Below are positions 8,672 to 16,939 of a stretch of 64,000 nt of DNA, in pieces (positions within the stretch are counted from its first letter, which is position 1; each line of letters opens with the position of its first letter). Origin of the DNA: JBEKCP01 sp049509515 (GTDB lineage Bacteria; Planctomycetota; Planctomycetia; Pirellulales; Thermoguttaceae). A program made the position numbers and the translations under genes. Below the pieces are notes generated by a model. That model had not been told where the DNA came from and searched no databases. It was given only the letters and a program-made list of their open reading frames with translations. The stretch covers positions 1-64,000 of the forward strand of contig JBEKZV010000019.1 in NCBI GenBank assembly GCA_049509515.1, in the 5' to 3' direction.

Positions 8672-8940
8672 CGTGGGACCGTCCGATCCGGAATCCCGAG
8701 GACCGACCAGCGGATCGGGGAGGTTGGACAATGGACCATCTCGCGGGCGCCGATGCCGTCACTGGTGATCATTACCGTCTCGCCGTGGCCGGCGCCCAGC
8801 GTGTCGATGGCCAGGATCGGGTCGCCCTCGATCGAGCGGCCGTCGGCCTGCAGGGCCATGACCAACAGCAGCTTGCAGCCCTCCAGGCTGGGATGCTTCA
8901 CGGTCGCAACGGCGCTGCCCAGCACGCGGCCCAGGTACAC
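8668..8940 (-). CDS. BMC pentameric shell protein (EutN/CcmL family)
   Basis: At 90 residues this is a minimal BMC-P protein: YLGRVLGSAVATVKHPSLEG at the N-terminus and AIDTLGAGHGETVMI in the core. It starts with GTG at 8940, supported by a very strong GGGAGGTGA immediately upstream, and its stop overlaps the next gene as ATGA. It lies 3 bp after the aldehyde dehydrogenase, so translation is probably coupled. It would occupy shell vertices. The three pentamer paralogues in this operon differ in length (90, 99 and 103 residues), which suggests distinct partners or positions. Confidence 0.95.
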   Translation of the reverse strand: MYLGRVLGSAVATVKHPSLEGCKLLLVMALQADGRSIEGDPILAIDTLGAGHGETVMITSDGIGAREMVHCPTSPIRWSVLGIPDRTVPR

Positions 8941-8943
8941 AGC

Positions 8944-10380
8944 TCACCTCCCAAGGATCCGCAAGTTGTCGATCATCGAGCAGCGTCGCTCGCGGGTGAA
9001 GGTCAGGGGCGTGGTGACCCCTTCCCCGGTCGGCGTGGCGATCGAGAACGACAGGTAGCCTTCGCCCCCCAGTCCCAGCCCGGCCATGCACGGGCCGTTC
9101 TTCACGAACAGCGTGGTGTCCATCACCCGCCCCATGCGGGTCATGTGGTTGACGTTGGTGGAATGGATGATGGCCGTGTGGCGGAAGCCGTGCTCGGCCT
9201 CCTTGGCCTTGGCAATGCAATCGTCCACGTCGCGGCAGCGGACGAAGGGCAGGAAGGGCATCATCTGCTCGACGGGCACGAACGGGTTGTCTTCCGGGGT
9301 TTCGCCGAACAAGAGCTCGCAGTCGGCCGGGACGCTCTTGCCGATGGCCCGCGCCAGCACGGCCGCGTCCTTGCCGATGAACTCTTTGGTGGGCAGGTCG
9401 TGGCGGGCGGCGCCCTCGCCGGCAGGGGTGATGGCCGCGCGGGTCAAAGCTTCGATCTCGCGGGGCCCGAGGCGGACGGCCCCGGCCCGCTCCATGGCGG
9501 CCAGCATCGCGTCGAAGACCTTGTCCACGACGAAGACCTCCTTCTCGGAGATGCACAGGAGGTTGTTGTCGTAGGCGGCGCCGCGGAGGATGGCGGCGGC
9601 GGCGCGGCCCAGCTCGGCCGTTTCGTCGACGACCACGGGCGGGTTGCCGGGGCCGGCCACGATGGCCCGCTTGGCCTGCCGCATCGCCGCCCGCGCCACG
9701 CCCGGCCCGCCGGTCACGCACAGCAGGGCCACGTCGCGGTGCTTGAAGATCGCCTCGGCCGTTTCCAGGGTGGGCTCGGTGATTATGCAGATCAGGTTGT
9801 CCACGCCCAGGTCCCGCCAGATGGCCTCGTTGAACCGCCGCACGCCCTCGGCGGCCACGCGGCGGCCGGAGGGGTGCGGGTTGACCACCAGCGTGTTGCC
9901 GGCCGCGATCATGTTGATCGCGTTGCCGGTCAAGGTCGGCAGGGAATGGGTCACGGGCGTGACGGCGCCGATGACCCCGAACGGCGCGTGTTCGATCACC
10001 GCCAGCCCGTGGTCGCCGCTGAACACCTCGCTGCGAAGGAACTCGACGCCCAGCGACCGCTCGCCCAGCGTCTTGAGTTTCTCGATCTTGTGCGGCAGGC
10101 GGCCGATCTTGGTCTCTTCCATCTCCATCGTGCCCAGCTCGACGGACTGCTCGATGGCGATGCGGCGGATGTGGCGGATGATCCGCTCGCGGTCCTCGAG
10201 GGTCATGGCCGACAGGCGGTCGAAGGCCTCGCGGGCGGCGGCCACCGCCGCATCGACCTCAGTGAACTGCCCGAAGCGGCCCTGGGCGCCCCCGCCCACC
10301 GGGCCCGGCCCCGCGCCGTTGCCCAGCCGCGCCAATACTTGTTGCACCACGCTGTGGATTACCGTCTCGTCGATTTGCAT
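8944..10380 (-). CDS. BMC-type CoA-acylating aldehyde dehydrogenase
   Basis: The 478-residue enzyme is of the PduP/EutE family, which converts an aldehyde, NAD and CoA to acyl-CoA. The start MQIDETVIHSVVQQVLARLG is an encapsulation helix followed by a Gly/Pro linker, as in PduP. The core shows VTHSLPTLTGNAINMIAAGN and GGPGVARAAM, and the catalytic Cys lies in NNLLCISEKEVFV. With the lactaldehyde or propionaldehyde made in the pathway it would give lactoyl- or propionyl-CoA for PduL. The ATG at 10380 is chosen because the encapsulation helix starts there; ORF extension to 10482 covers repeat sequence. Confidence 0.95.
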   Translation of the reverse strand: MQIDETVIHSVVQQVLARLGNGAGPGPVGGGAQGRFGQFTEVDAAVAAAREAFDRLSAMTLEDRERIIRHIRRIAIEQSVELGTMEMEETKIGRLPHKIEKLKTLGERSLGVEFLRSEVFSGDHGLAVIEHAPFGVIGAVTPVTHSLPTLTGNAINMIAAGNTLVVNPHPSGRRVAAEGVRRFNEAIWRDLGVDNLICIITEPTLETAEAIFKHRDVALLCVTGGPGVARAAMRQAKRAIVAGPGNPPVVVDETAELGRAAAAILRGAAYDNNLLCISEKEVFVVDKVFDAMLAAMERAGAVRLGPREIEALTRAAITPAGEGAARHDLPTKEFIGKDAAVLARAIGKSVPADCELLFGETPEDNPFVPVEQMMPFLPFVRCRDVDDCIAKAKEAEHGFRHTAIIHSTNVNHMTRMGRVMDTTLFVKNGPCMAGLGLGGEGYLSFSIATPTGEGVTTPLTFTRERRCSMIDNLRILGR

Positions 10381-10401
10381 GACTTGTTCCCCAAGGAAAA
10401 A

Positions 10402-10508
10402 GGCACCCACAGGGTACCCGGTCCCTATTTGTGCGACGACCAACGCTGCGCGTCGGTACCCGCCTTCGGGCCGTTCCGGCAAATGGCACCCGGAGGGTAC
10501 CCGGTCCC
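10402..10508. repeat. direct repeats with GGGTACCC core between BMC genes
   Basis: Two 24-base copies of GGCACCC..AGGGTACCCGG (10402-10425 and 10485-10508) match at 22 of 24 bases. Between them lies ACCAACGCTGCGCGTCGGT, found again near 30498. They fill the 138-bp gap upstream of the aldehyde dehydrogenase. Confidence 0.8.
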
Positions 10509-10518
10509 CTTTTTCCGC

Positions 10519-10830
10519 CTACGATTCCTTGTGATAGACGCACGTTGTGCCCAGGTGAACCGTGTCGATGATGCCCACGATCACCGTGTCCACGGGCAGG
10601 TTCTTGGTCTCGGGTGTGAGCCGGGCGCTGGAGCCCTGGGTCAGCAGCACCATCTCCCCCTCGCCGGCCCCGACCGTGTCGACCGCCACCATCGAGCGGC
10701 CGGTCGTGACCAGCCCGCCGCGGGTCTTGGGATCGAGCCGGTAGGGCTCGACCAACAGCATCTTGTGGCCGGTCATCGAGCCGATCTTCTGCGTCGCAAC
10801 CAGCGAGCCGGTCACCTTTGCGATCAACAT
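10519..10830 (-). CDS. BMC pentameric shell protein (EutN/CcmL family)
   Basis: The 103-residue BMC-P protein begins MLIAKVTGSLVATQKIGSMT and has AVDTVGAGEGEMVLL, the family core. It is slightly longer than its two paralogues, with a C-terminal DTVHLGTTCVYHKES. No strong Shine-Dalgarno is visible before the ATG at 10830. It follows ackA after a 113-bp gap that holds GTTGTCA tandem repeats, and precedes the aldehyde dehydrogenase. Role: shell vertex. Confidence 0.94.
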   Translation of the reverse strand: MLIAKVTGSLVATQKIGSMTGHKMLLVEPYRLDPKTRGGLVTTGRSMVAVDTVGAGEGEMVLLTQGSSARLTPETKNLPVDTVIVGIIDTVHLGTTCVYHKES

Positions 10831-10847
10831 GGTTTCAAGGCTGTCGG

Positions 10848-10934
10848 TTGTTAGTTGTCAGTTGTCAGTTGTCAGTCGTCAGTCGTCAGTTGCCGGCTGA
10901 ATTGAGACAACCAACAACGGACAACGGACAACCG
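10848..10934. repeat. GTTGTCA tandem repeat and inverted partner
   Basis: Heptamer units GTTGTCA/GTCGTCA repeat about five times in a row, and a partner arm rich in ACAACGGACAACGGAC follows, so the stretch can fold back. It lies between ackA and a pentamer gene. Confidence 0.7.
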
Positions 10935-10943
10935 CTCTTCCTC

Positions 10944-12140
10944 TCACCCCTGCTTGCTGCCAGTCAACAGTTCGGCCGCCTGCCGGGCGACCACCAGCTC
11001 CTCGTTGGTGGGCATGACCCACACCTGGGTGCGGCTGGAGTCGGCGTGTACCGGGGCCTCGCCCCGGGCGGAGGCGTTGGCCGCCGGGTCGAGCACGATC
11101 CCCAGCTCCTCCAGGTGGTGGCACACGGCGATGCGGAGGTCCGCCGAGTTCTCGCCGATGCCCCCCGTGAAGACGACGGCCTCCGCCCCGCCCAGCTCGA
11201 CCAGGTAGGCGCCCAGGTAATGGCGGATCGCAGCGACGTACACGTCCAGGGCCAGGTGGGCCCGGGCGTTGCCCGCCGCGGCCGCTGCGGCGATGTCGCG
11301 GAAGTCGCCGCTCAGGCCGCTGAGGCCCAGCAGTCCCCCCTGCGTGGCCAGGATCGCCAGCACGTCCTCCAGCGACTTGCCCGTCCGTTCCATCAGCAGC
11401 GGCAGGGCAAAAGCGTCGAAATCGCCGACGCGGTTGTTCTGCGGCAGGCCGCTCTGCGCACTCATGCCCATGCTGGTGGCCACGCTGTGACCGCCGCGGA
11501 TGGCGCACAGCGAGCTGGAACCACCCAGGTGGCAGGAGATGATCCGCAGCTCGCTCCGCCCCAGGAGTTCCGCCGTGCGAGTGGCGATGTAGCGGTGGCT
11601 GGCGCCATGGAACCCCCAGCGGCGCACGAGTCCGTCCTCGGCCCACGCGTAGGGAATGGCATAGTGGCGGTTGCGCTGGGGGATCGTGGCGTGGAAGTCG
11701 GTCTCGAAGGCGGCCACCAGCGGGATCTGCGGCAGCCGCTGGGCCAGCAGCCGCATCGCGGCGATGTACGGGGGATTGTGGGCCGGGGCCACGCGGCTCA
11801 TTTCCTCCATGGCCGCCAGCACGTCGGGCGTGACCCGCCGGACCCCGCTCAGCCGCCCGCCATGGACCGTCTTGAAGGCGATGGCCGAGACCTCCTCCGC
11901 GCTGCGCAGGCAGCCGTGCTCGGCATCCGTCAATTGGGCCAGACAATGCTGGACCGCCTCGACGTGGTCGGCGGCCCGCAGCGTTCGCTCCGCGTGGTAA
12001 TCCCCGATCCGCACCGTGGCCGGACTCTCGGGCGATCCGATCCGCTCGATCCCGCCGCGGGCAAGCTGCTTTCCGGCGTCCATGTCGAACAGCCGGTACT
12101 TGAAGCTCGTCGAGCCCAGGTTGGCGACCAGGATCTTCAT
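10944..12140 (-). CDS. ackA: acetate/propionate kinase of the BMC operon
   Basis: The 398-residue protein has all acetate kinase motifs: NLGSTSFKYRLF at residue 7, FETDFHATIP, GFHGASHRY, HLGGSSSLCAI and TGGIGENS near the C-terminus. It transfers the phosphate of an acyl-phosphate to ADP, the ATP-yielding last step after PduL. The usual HLGNGAS motif reads HLGGSSS, a variation that may reflect a substrate other than acetate, such as lactoyl- or propionyl-phosphate; this is inference. It carries no encapsulation helix, so it may work outside the shell. Start ATG at 12140. Confidence 0.95.
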   Translation of the reverse strand: MKILVANLGSTSFKYRLFDMDAGKQLARGGIERIGSPESPATVRIGDYHAERTLRAADHVEAVQHCLAQLTDAEHGCLRSAEEVSAIAFKTVHGGRLSGVRRVTPDVLAAMEEMSRVAPAHNPPYIAAMRLLAQRLPQIPLVAAFETDFHATIPQRNRHYAIPYAWAEDGLVRRWGFHGASHRYIATRTAELLGRSELRIISCHLGGSSSLCAIRGGHSVATSMGMSAQSGLPQNNRVGDFDAFALPLLMERTGKSLEDVLAILATQGGLLGLSGLSGDFRDIAAAAAAGNARAHLALDVYVAAIRHYLGAYLVELGGAEAVVFTGGIGENSADLRIAVCHHLEELGIVLDPAANASARGEAPVHADSSRTQVWVMPTNEELVVARQAAELLTGSKQG

Positions 12141-12236
12141 GAGGGGTCAGGGATTTTAGAGTTTGGGTTTGCGATTGGGGATTGGCGTGCTAGTGCCGCT
12201 TGCGGCTTCGCAGCGGCTTCGCACCGCCGTCCGCCT

Positions 12237-12506
12237 TCACTTGAGGTACGCGGCGACCACGCCGTCGGCCGGCCGGGGGATGATGTGGCTGGCCACCAGC
12301 TCGCCGACTTGCTGGGCGGAGTTGGCGCCGGCCTCAACGGCGGCCCGCACGCTGCCGACGTCGCCGCGGACGATGGTCGTCACCAGCCCGCCGCCGATCT
12401 GTACCCGCTTGATAATCTGGACGTTGGCGGCCTTGGCCATGGCGTCGGTCGCCTCGACCAGAGCCACGAGCCCCTTGGTTTCCAGTAGTCCGATGGCGTC
12501 TTGCAT
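12237..12506 (-). CDS. BMC hexameric shell protein (BMC-H)
   Basis: The 89-residue protein is a standard single-domain BMC-H: QDAIGLLETKGLVALVEATD at the start, the lysine edge motif and GDVGSVRAAVEAG in the core, and SHIIPRPADGV near the end. Hexamers tile the shell facets and their central pore passes metabolites. The start at 12506 is set by family length; the ORF stays open to 12590 without support. It lies 80 bp after the second BMC-H gene, to which it is clearly related. Confidence 0.96.
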   Translation of the reverse strand: MQDAIGLLETKGLVALVEATDAMAKAANVQIIKRVQIGGGLVTTIVRGDVGSVRAAVEAGANSAQQVGELVASHIIPRPADGVVAAYLK

Positions 12507-12586
12507 TGCTTGAGGTTCCCTTCTGGGCAGTTGTTCAGTAGGTTTCGGGATTCGCGTTTCGGACCTTCGGGCCCGAACGGGCGGGG

Positions 12587-12889
12587 TCAATCGCGCGCGC
12601 CGCCGGTGGCGGGCGGGGGCAGCACGACGGTCAGGTCCTCGTGCGGCCGCGGAATGACCTGCACGCTGACGACTTCGCCCAGCCGCCCGCCGGCCGCGGC
12701 GCCCGCGTCGGTGGCGGCCTTGACCGCAGCCACGTCGCCGGTCACGAACGCGCTGACCAGCCCGCTGCCCACCTTGTCCCAGCCGAGAAACTGGACGTTG
12801 GCGGCCTTTAACATCGCGTCGGTGGCCTCGACCAGGACCACGAAGCCCTTGGTCTCGATCATGCCCAACGCTTCCATCGCTTTTGCCAT
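12587..12889 (-). CDS. BMC hexameric shell protein (BMC-H)
   Basis: The 100-residue BMC-H protein starts AKAMEALGMIETKGFVVLVE, has GDVAAVKAATDAGAAAGGRLG and VQVIPRPHEDL, and adds a short Pro-rich tail (PPPATGGARD) beyond the normal core. GGGAG lies about 10 bases before the ATG at 12889. Together with the other BMC-H it should form the facets. There is no BMC-T (trimer) gene in the operon, in line with the simple shell set known from planctomycete BMCs. Confidence 0.96.
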   Translation of the reverse strand: MAKAMEALGMIETKGFVVLVEATDAMLKAANVQFLGWDKVGSGLVSAFVTGDVAAVKAATDAGAAAGGRLGEVVSVQVIPRPHEDLTVVLPPPATGGARD

Positions 12890-12945
12890 GGTGCTTTTCT
12901 CCCTCTGCGAAGACGTTTCGGTTGACGACTCGGAAATACGACCTT

Positions 12946-13070
12946 TTCCTCCCCTCTCCCTTTGGGAGAGGGACCCATGACCATGCTTCGCACGGTGCCG
13001 GGGTGCCCCGCGGTGAGGGCTTCTCCGCGGGGCAACCTCACCCTGCCCTCTCCCGGAGGGAAAGGGTGAC
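12946..13070. repeat. CTCTCCC...GGGAGAGGG repeat pair between pduL and BMC-H
   Basis: Two hairpin blocks, CCTCTCCCTTTGGGAGAGGG and CCCTCTCCCGGAGGGAAAGG, with TGAGGG/CCTCACC between them. The same family appears near 20641, 21759, 26720, 30540, 33466, 35901 and 58915-59030. Confidence 0.85.
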
Positions 13071-13080
13071 TTGGCAGCCC

Positions 13081-13743
13081 TCACGGTTTTTTCAACTCCA
13101 CGCTCGCGGCGTGATCGATGTCGCACGCGTTGGCCTCGTCCGTATCGAGGTGCACTTCGAGCTTGATCTTCTTGCCGACCCGCACCAGCAGATCGTCGAA
13201 CACGGCCGCGCAAGGCGAGCGGACCCGCAAGGACATCCGGTCGCCGTCGGCCACTCCGTAGAAGGCGGCGTCGGCGGGGCCCATGTGTACGTGCCGCTCC
13301 GCGCGAATCACCCCCTCCTTCAGCTCGACCACGCCCTTGGGGCCGACCAGCACGCAACCCGGCGTGCCCCGGATGCTCCCGCTGGGACGCACCGGCAGGT
13401 CGATCCCCAGCGAGATGCCGTCGGTGAACGCCAACTCGACTTGCGTCTCGGGCCGCGTGGGTCCCAGCACGCGGACCGTCGGCAGCATCCGCCGCTTCGG
13501 CCCCACGATCATCACCGTCTCTTCCGCGGCGAAATAGCCCTCCTGGTAAAGCTCCTTTTGCACCGTCAGCCTGCGGCCGGCGCCGAACAGCGTCTCCGTA
13601 TCGCGGTCGGTCAGGTGGCAGTGCCGGGCGGAAACGCTCACCACGAGGTTGGGCTTGCCCGGCGGCCCGCCCCGCTGGGCCAGCACGATCTGCCGAACGA
13701 TCTGCTCGACCAACGCTCGATCAATCGGTGCCGCAATGCTCAT
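13081..13743 (-). CDS. pduL: PduL-type phosphotransacylase
   Basis: The 220-residue enzyme exchanges CoA for phosphate on an acyl-CoA, feeding the kinase and recycling CoA inside the BMC. It starts with an encapsulation helix (DRALVEQIVRQIVLAQRG). The two PduL domains carry the zinc histidines in VSARHCHLT and AERHVHMGPADA. Family members usually read SNRHIHLS at the first site, so the metal site is kept with a changed neighbour. Length and domain order fit PduL. The ATG at 13743 overlaps the regulator stop as ATGA. Confidence 0.96.
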   Translation of the reverse strand: MSIAAPIDRALVEQIVRQIVLAQRGGPPGKPNLVVSVSARHCHLTDRDTETLFGAGRRLTVQKELYQEGYFAAEETVMIVGPKRRMLPTVRVLGPTRPETQVELAFTDGISLGIDLPVRPSGSIRGTPGCVLVGPKGVVELKEGVIRAERHVHMGPADAAFYGVADGDRMSLRVRSPCAAVFDDLLVRVGKKIKLEVHLDTDEANACDIDHAASVELKKP

Positions 13744-14513
13744 GCTTTGTCCGTCACCTCGGCCACGAGCAGGTTCACGCCCGCCGCCACGATCGTCTTC
13801 CGCCATCGGTCTGAAATCCCATCGTCCACCACGAGGTGCTGCACCGCCCCCAGCGGGCAGACGTGGCCCAAACTCTCGTGGCCGAACTTCGTGCTGTCGG
13901 CCACCACGATGACTGCGCCGGCGGCCCGCATCATCGCCCGCTCGGTCTCCACCAACAGCAGGTTGTTGTTGAAGAACCCTTCCTCGCTCACCGCCGCCGT
14001 GCTGAGGATCGTCTTCCGCACCCGCACCTCGGCCAGCATCCGGTCGGCGTAAGGTCCCCGCGCGACGCCGGTCCGAGGGCAGATGTTCCCGCCGATCAAT
14101 ACTAGGTCGCTGTTGGCGTCGGAGGCCAGGAGATTGGCCACCGGCAGCGAGGTGGTCACCACGTGCAGCGGCCGCCCGACCAGCAGCCTGGCCACCTCGT
14201 AGGTGGTGCTGCCACCATCTAAAATGATGGTATCCCCGTCCTCCACCAGCGACACCGCCCTTGCGGCAATGGCCTTCTTGAGGTCCCACTGGGCCGGTTG
14301 CCGGGCGTCGAAATGCGGCAGTTTCGGCGAGCCGCCCGCATACAGCACCCCCCCATGGATACGCTTGGCAGCCCCCTGATCTTCCAGGTAGTCCAAGTCC
14401 CGGCGGACTGTAGACTCGGAGACGCCCAGGCCATCGACCAACTCCGGCAGCGATGCAAACCGCCGTGTGCGGATCACTTCCAGCAGGCGTGTACGGCGCT
14501 CTTGGGCGAGCAT
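13740..14513 (-). CDS. DeoR-family transcriptional regulator of the BMC operon
   Basis: The 257-residue protein has an N-terminal DeoR winged helix (LPELVDGLGVSESTVRRDLD, then KRIHGG) and a C-terminal DeoRC sugar-phosphate sensor domain with DGGSTTYEVARLL and GGNICPRTG. It is the first gene of the operon and overlaps pduL, so it probably regulates the BMC genes and itself in response to a sugar phosphate. The ATG at 14513 is chosen for its GAGGA upstream and because family members start at this helix; the frame stays open to 14546. Whether it represses or activates cannot be told. Confidence 0.93.
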   Translation of the reverse strand: MLAQERRTRLLEVIRTRRFASLPELVDGLGVSESTVRRDLDYLEDQGAAKRIHGGVLYAGGSPKLPHFDARQPAQWDLKKAIAARAVSLVEDGDTIILDGGSTTYEVARLLVGRPLHVVTTSLPVANLLASDANSDLVLIGGNICPRTGVARGPYADRMLAEVRVRKTILSTAAVSEEGFFNNNLLLVETERAMMRAAGAVIVVADSTKFGHESLGHVCPLGAVQHLVVDDGISDRWRKTIVAAGVNLLVAEVTDKA

Positions 14514-14533
14514 GGGCAAGGTCCTCGGCTGGA

Positions 14534-14606
14534 CGCAAGAATCCATCCGATCAAATTATGCCATGCCGCAAGAAATAACGCAAGCAGTATGCGTCACGAT
14601 TGTGAC
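14534..14606 (-). promoter_or_regulatory. possible operator sites upstream of the BMC operon
   Basis: CGCAAGAA occurs at 14534-14541 and 14567-14574, with CGCAAGCA at 14579-14586, all in the same direction. A palindrome GTCACGATTGTGAC lies at 14593-14606, 10 bp upstream of the -35. These surround the promoter and are candidate binding sites for the DeoR-type regulator or a CRP-like protein. Confidence 0.4.
14555..14583 (-). promoter_or_regulatory. promoter of the BMC operon
   Basis: On the minus strand TTGCGT (14583-14578) and CATAAT (14560-14555) are exactly 17 bp apart, 42 bp before the regulator start. The rest of the 306-bp gap (14514-14819) holds no gene. Confidence 0.6.
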
Positions 14607-14819
14607 AGAATATGACGGGATTCGATCTTATCCAGGCAGGCTGTCGGGAGGACACACCGCCGGACGCGGATCGTGTTGCGGCGCAAATATAGAATTTGGT
14701 GGATGTTACGTCTTGATGCCTACCAACCCAAAGTATCGGAATTGCCAACTGGCCTCGGCGCAAGGCCGTTAGGGCCGTTCATGGCCATTGCCACCCACAG
14801 GTGGTGCTCTGCCCGGCGT

Positions 14820-16688
14820 TTACGGCAGCAGTTTCTTCAGCTCGGCCTCGATTTCGGAGGTCTGCACGTTGCGGTTGACCACCTTGCCCTCCTGGTCCAC
14901 CAGGATCATCGTCGGCACGGTGATGATGCCCAGAAGGTTGGCCAGGCGGTTGTCCGGCCCGCCCTCCTCGAAGATCTGCGGCCAGCCCAGCTTGTTTTCC
15001 GCCAGGTAGGCGGTCAGGTCCTTGGCGTTCGTATCGAGGCTGATGCCGAGGACGGTGAATTTCGGCCCGTATTTCGCGGCGAGCTGCTTGAGCGTGGCCA
15101 TGTCGTTCTTGGCCGGGGCGCTCCAGGTCGCCCAGTACTGCACGAGGACGACCTTGCCGCGGTAGCTGGCCAGGTCGACGGTGCCGCCGTCGGGGCTCTT
15201 GCCGCGGAGGGTGATCGCCCGCCCGACGCTGTCCAGCCGGGTCACGGCCCCGGCCGCCTTCTTCGCCTGCGGCGAATCGGCGAAATCGCGGACGATCCGC
15301 GCATACCACTTCCGCGCGTCCTCGTCCTGGCCGGCATACTCGCGGGCGATGCCCAGTTGCAGCATGGCCTCGGCGGCGTCCGGGCTGGCCGGATAGTCGG
15401 CGATGTACTGTTCGAGGCTCTTGAGCCACTCGGTTTGGATCTTGGGCACGTCGACCTTCGGGGCCTGGAGGCTCAGGGCGTAGCCGGCCATCAGTTGCCG
15501 CATCTTGACGTAGGCGGCGAGGTTCTTGTCCGCCGCGCTGCGTTGGAGTTTCTCCAGCAGGGCCGCCAGCCGCTTGTCTCCGTCGGCGGACTTGCCCGAC
15601 TGGACCGCTGCGCTCATCGTGTCGGCCAGTTGGCGGACCCACGCGGCGCGGTCCTCGGGCGAGGCGGCCTGATCGGCCAACTGCTCGAGGATCGTCGCCC
15701 GCCGGGGATCCGCCGGATCGATGGCCTCCAGCTCGGCCAGCAGCTTTTGGGTCTTCTCGCTGGGGGCGCCGGCGGCCGGGACCCTGCGGCTGGGGGGCGA
15801 GGCTTGGAAGAAAATGCCCGCCACAGCCGCCTCCGTCTGCCCCTCGTCGGCGATCGCCGGGGCGTCGATGACCTTCCACGCGCTGCCCACCCGCACCATC
15901 GTGCCGATCTGCACTTGCGCGTGCCGCGAGCCGCTCTCGACGATGGCCACCACATTCTCGTACACCTCGAGGTCTTTGGTCGAGCCATCGGTGCCGGCCG
16001 GGACCGTGCCCGGCCGCATCCCGCCGAACTGGAGCCACTTGCTGGCCGGGCCGATGGCCTTCTGGCGGTCCGCCAGGGAGCGGAAGTCGGCTGGGGCCTT
16101 GCCGATCTTGGCCGCCAGCGTTACGGCCTTGGCCTTGCCCAGCCCGAGCGACGGCAGCTCCGCGGCGCCCAACAACACCGAGGCGAAGCGGTCGGCGTCG
16201 TGGTTGGCCAGGGCCGCGACGACCTCGGCGGTGGCCTCCTCGGCCGAAAGGACCTTCCACGCGTCAATTTTCCCGGTGCCGTTGCGGTCGATCCCCCAAC
16301 GGCTGCCCGCCGTGTGAAACCAGCGGAACTGGTCGGCCTTGCCCGTAAACTTCGAGTCGATGTCCCGATACACCTCGACGCCGTCCTTGTAGTAGCTCCA
16401 CTGGTCGACGATGTTGTCGTTGTTCGTATCGGTGAACTTCCGCAGGATGAGCCCCTCCGGGCTCTCGACGATCCAACCGGAAGTCCCGTCGAGCTTGTAG
16501 GCCGAAATCTTGCACCGGGCCGCCTCCTCGGGCTTGGGGTGATCATAGTCGACACCCTCTTGCGTGGGGGTCAGGCGAAGGGCCTGCTCGACCGATGGAG
16601 ACGCACCGTAGACCACAGTTTGGACGAGACAGAATCCTGCAATGATTGCCGGCGCGATGATCTTTATCGTGCAAGAGCGAATGGTCAT
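14820..16688 (-). CDS. exported TlpA-like protein without the redox cysteines
   Basis: The 622-residue protein has a signal peptide (TIKIIAPAIIAGFCLVQTVV), two calcium-loop-like motifs (DTNNDNIVDQW and DRNGTGKIDAW, residues about 87-145), a long middle part, a TPR-like segment (about 400-480) and a C-terminal TlpA/AhpC-like thioredoxin fold. The redox site, usually WCxPC, reads YWATWSAPAK, so both cysteines are missing and normal disulfide exchange is impossible. Such planctomycete proteins probably have binding or structural roles; this is inference. AGGAGGA precedes the ATG. It is transcribed toward the BMC operon but lies outside it. Confidence 0.9.
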   Translation of the reverse strand: MTIRSCTIKIIAPAIIAGFCLVQTVVYGASPSVEQALRLTPTQEGVDYDHPKPEEAARCKISAYKLDGTSGWIVESPEGLILRKFTDTNNDNIVDQWSYYKDGVEVYRDIDSKFTGKADQFRWFHTAGSRWGIDRNGTGKIDAWKVLSAEEATAEVVAALANHDADRFASVLLGAAELPSLGLGKAKAVTLAAKIGKAPADFRSLADRQKAIGPASKWLQFGGMRPGTVPAGTDGSTKDLEVYENVVAIVESGSRHAQVQIGTMVRVGSAWKVIDAPAIADEGQTEAAVAGIFFQASPPSRRVPAAGAPSEKTQKLLAELEAIDPADPRRATILEQLADQAASPEDRAAWVRQLADTMSAAVQSGKSADGDKRLAALLEKLQRSAADKNLAAYVKMRQLMAGYALSLQAPKVDVPKIQTEWLKSLEQYIADYPASPDAAEAMLQLGIAREYAGQDEDARKWYARIVRDFADSPQAKKAAGAVTRLDSVGRAITLRGKSPDGGTVDLASYRGKVVLVQYWATWSAPAKNDMATLKQLAAKYGPKFTVLGISLDTNAKDLTAYLAENKLGWPQIFEEGGPDNRLANLLGIITVPTMILVDQEGKVVNRNVQTSEIEAELKKLLP

Positions 16689-16939
16689 GGGGCGGTCCTC
16701 CTGGGTAACGGGTTCCTTCCTGGCGTCGATGCGGCCCGGCGGCGGGCCGTGTGTCCGGTCGATGGGGATGCTGCCGCCGCACGCTTATATGCGGCCACAC
16801 TTTACCACTTCCCGGCCATCCGCAACAGGGCAACAAGCTCACGACGCGGCGCAGCCCGGAGAAGCAGTAGCAATTAGGGGGCGCCTGCTGGCATCGGGGG
16901 GAGATCGGGTCCCAAATTGTCTCGCCATCAAGGCGGAAG

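Noticed and set aside
14593..14606. Definite CRP site
   Set aside because: The palindrome GTCAC-N4-GTGAC has the wrong spacing and arm order for a standard TGTGA-N6-TCACA site; kept only as a possible operator.
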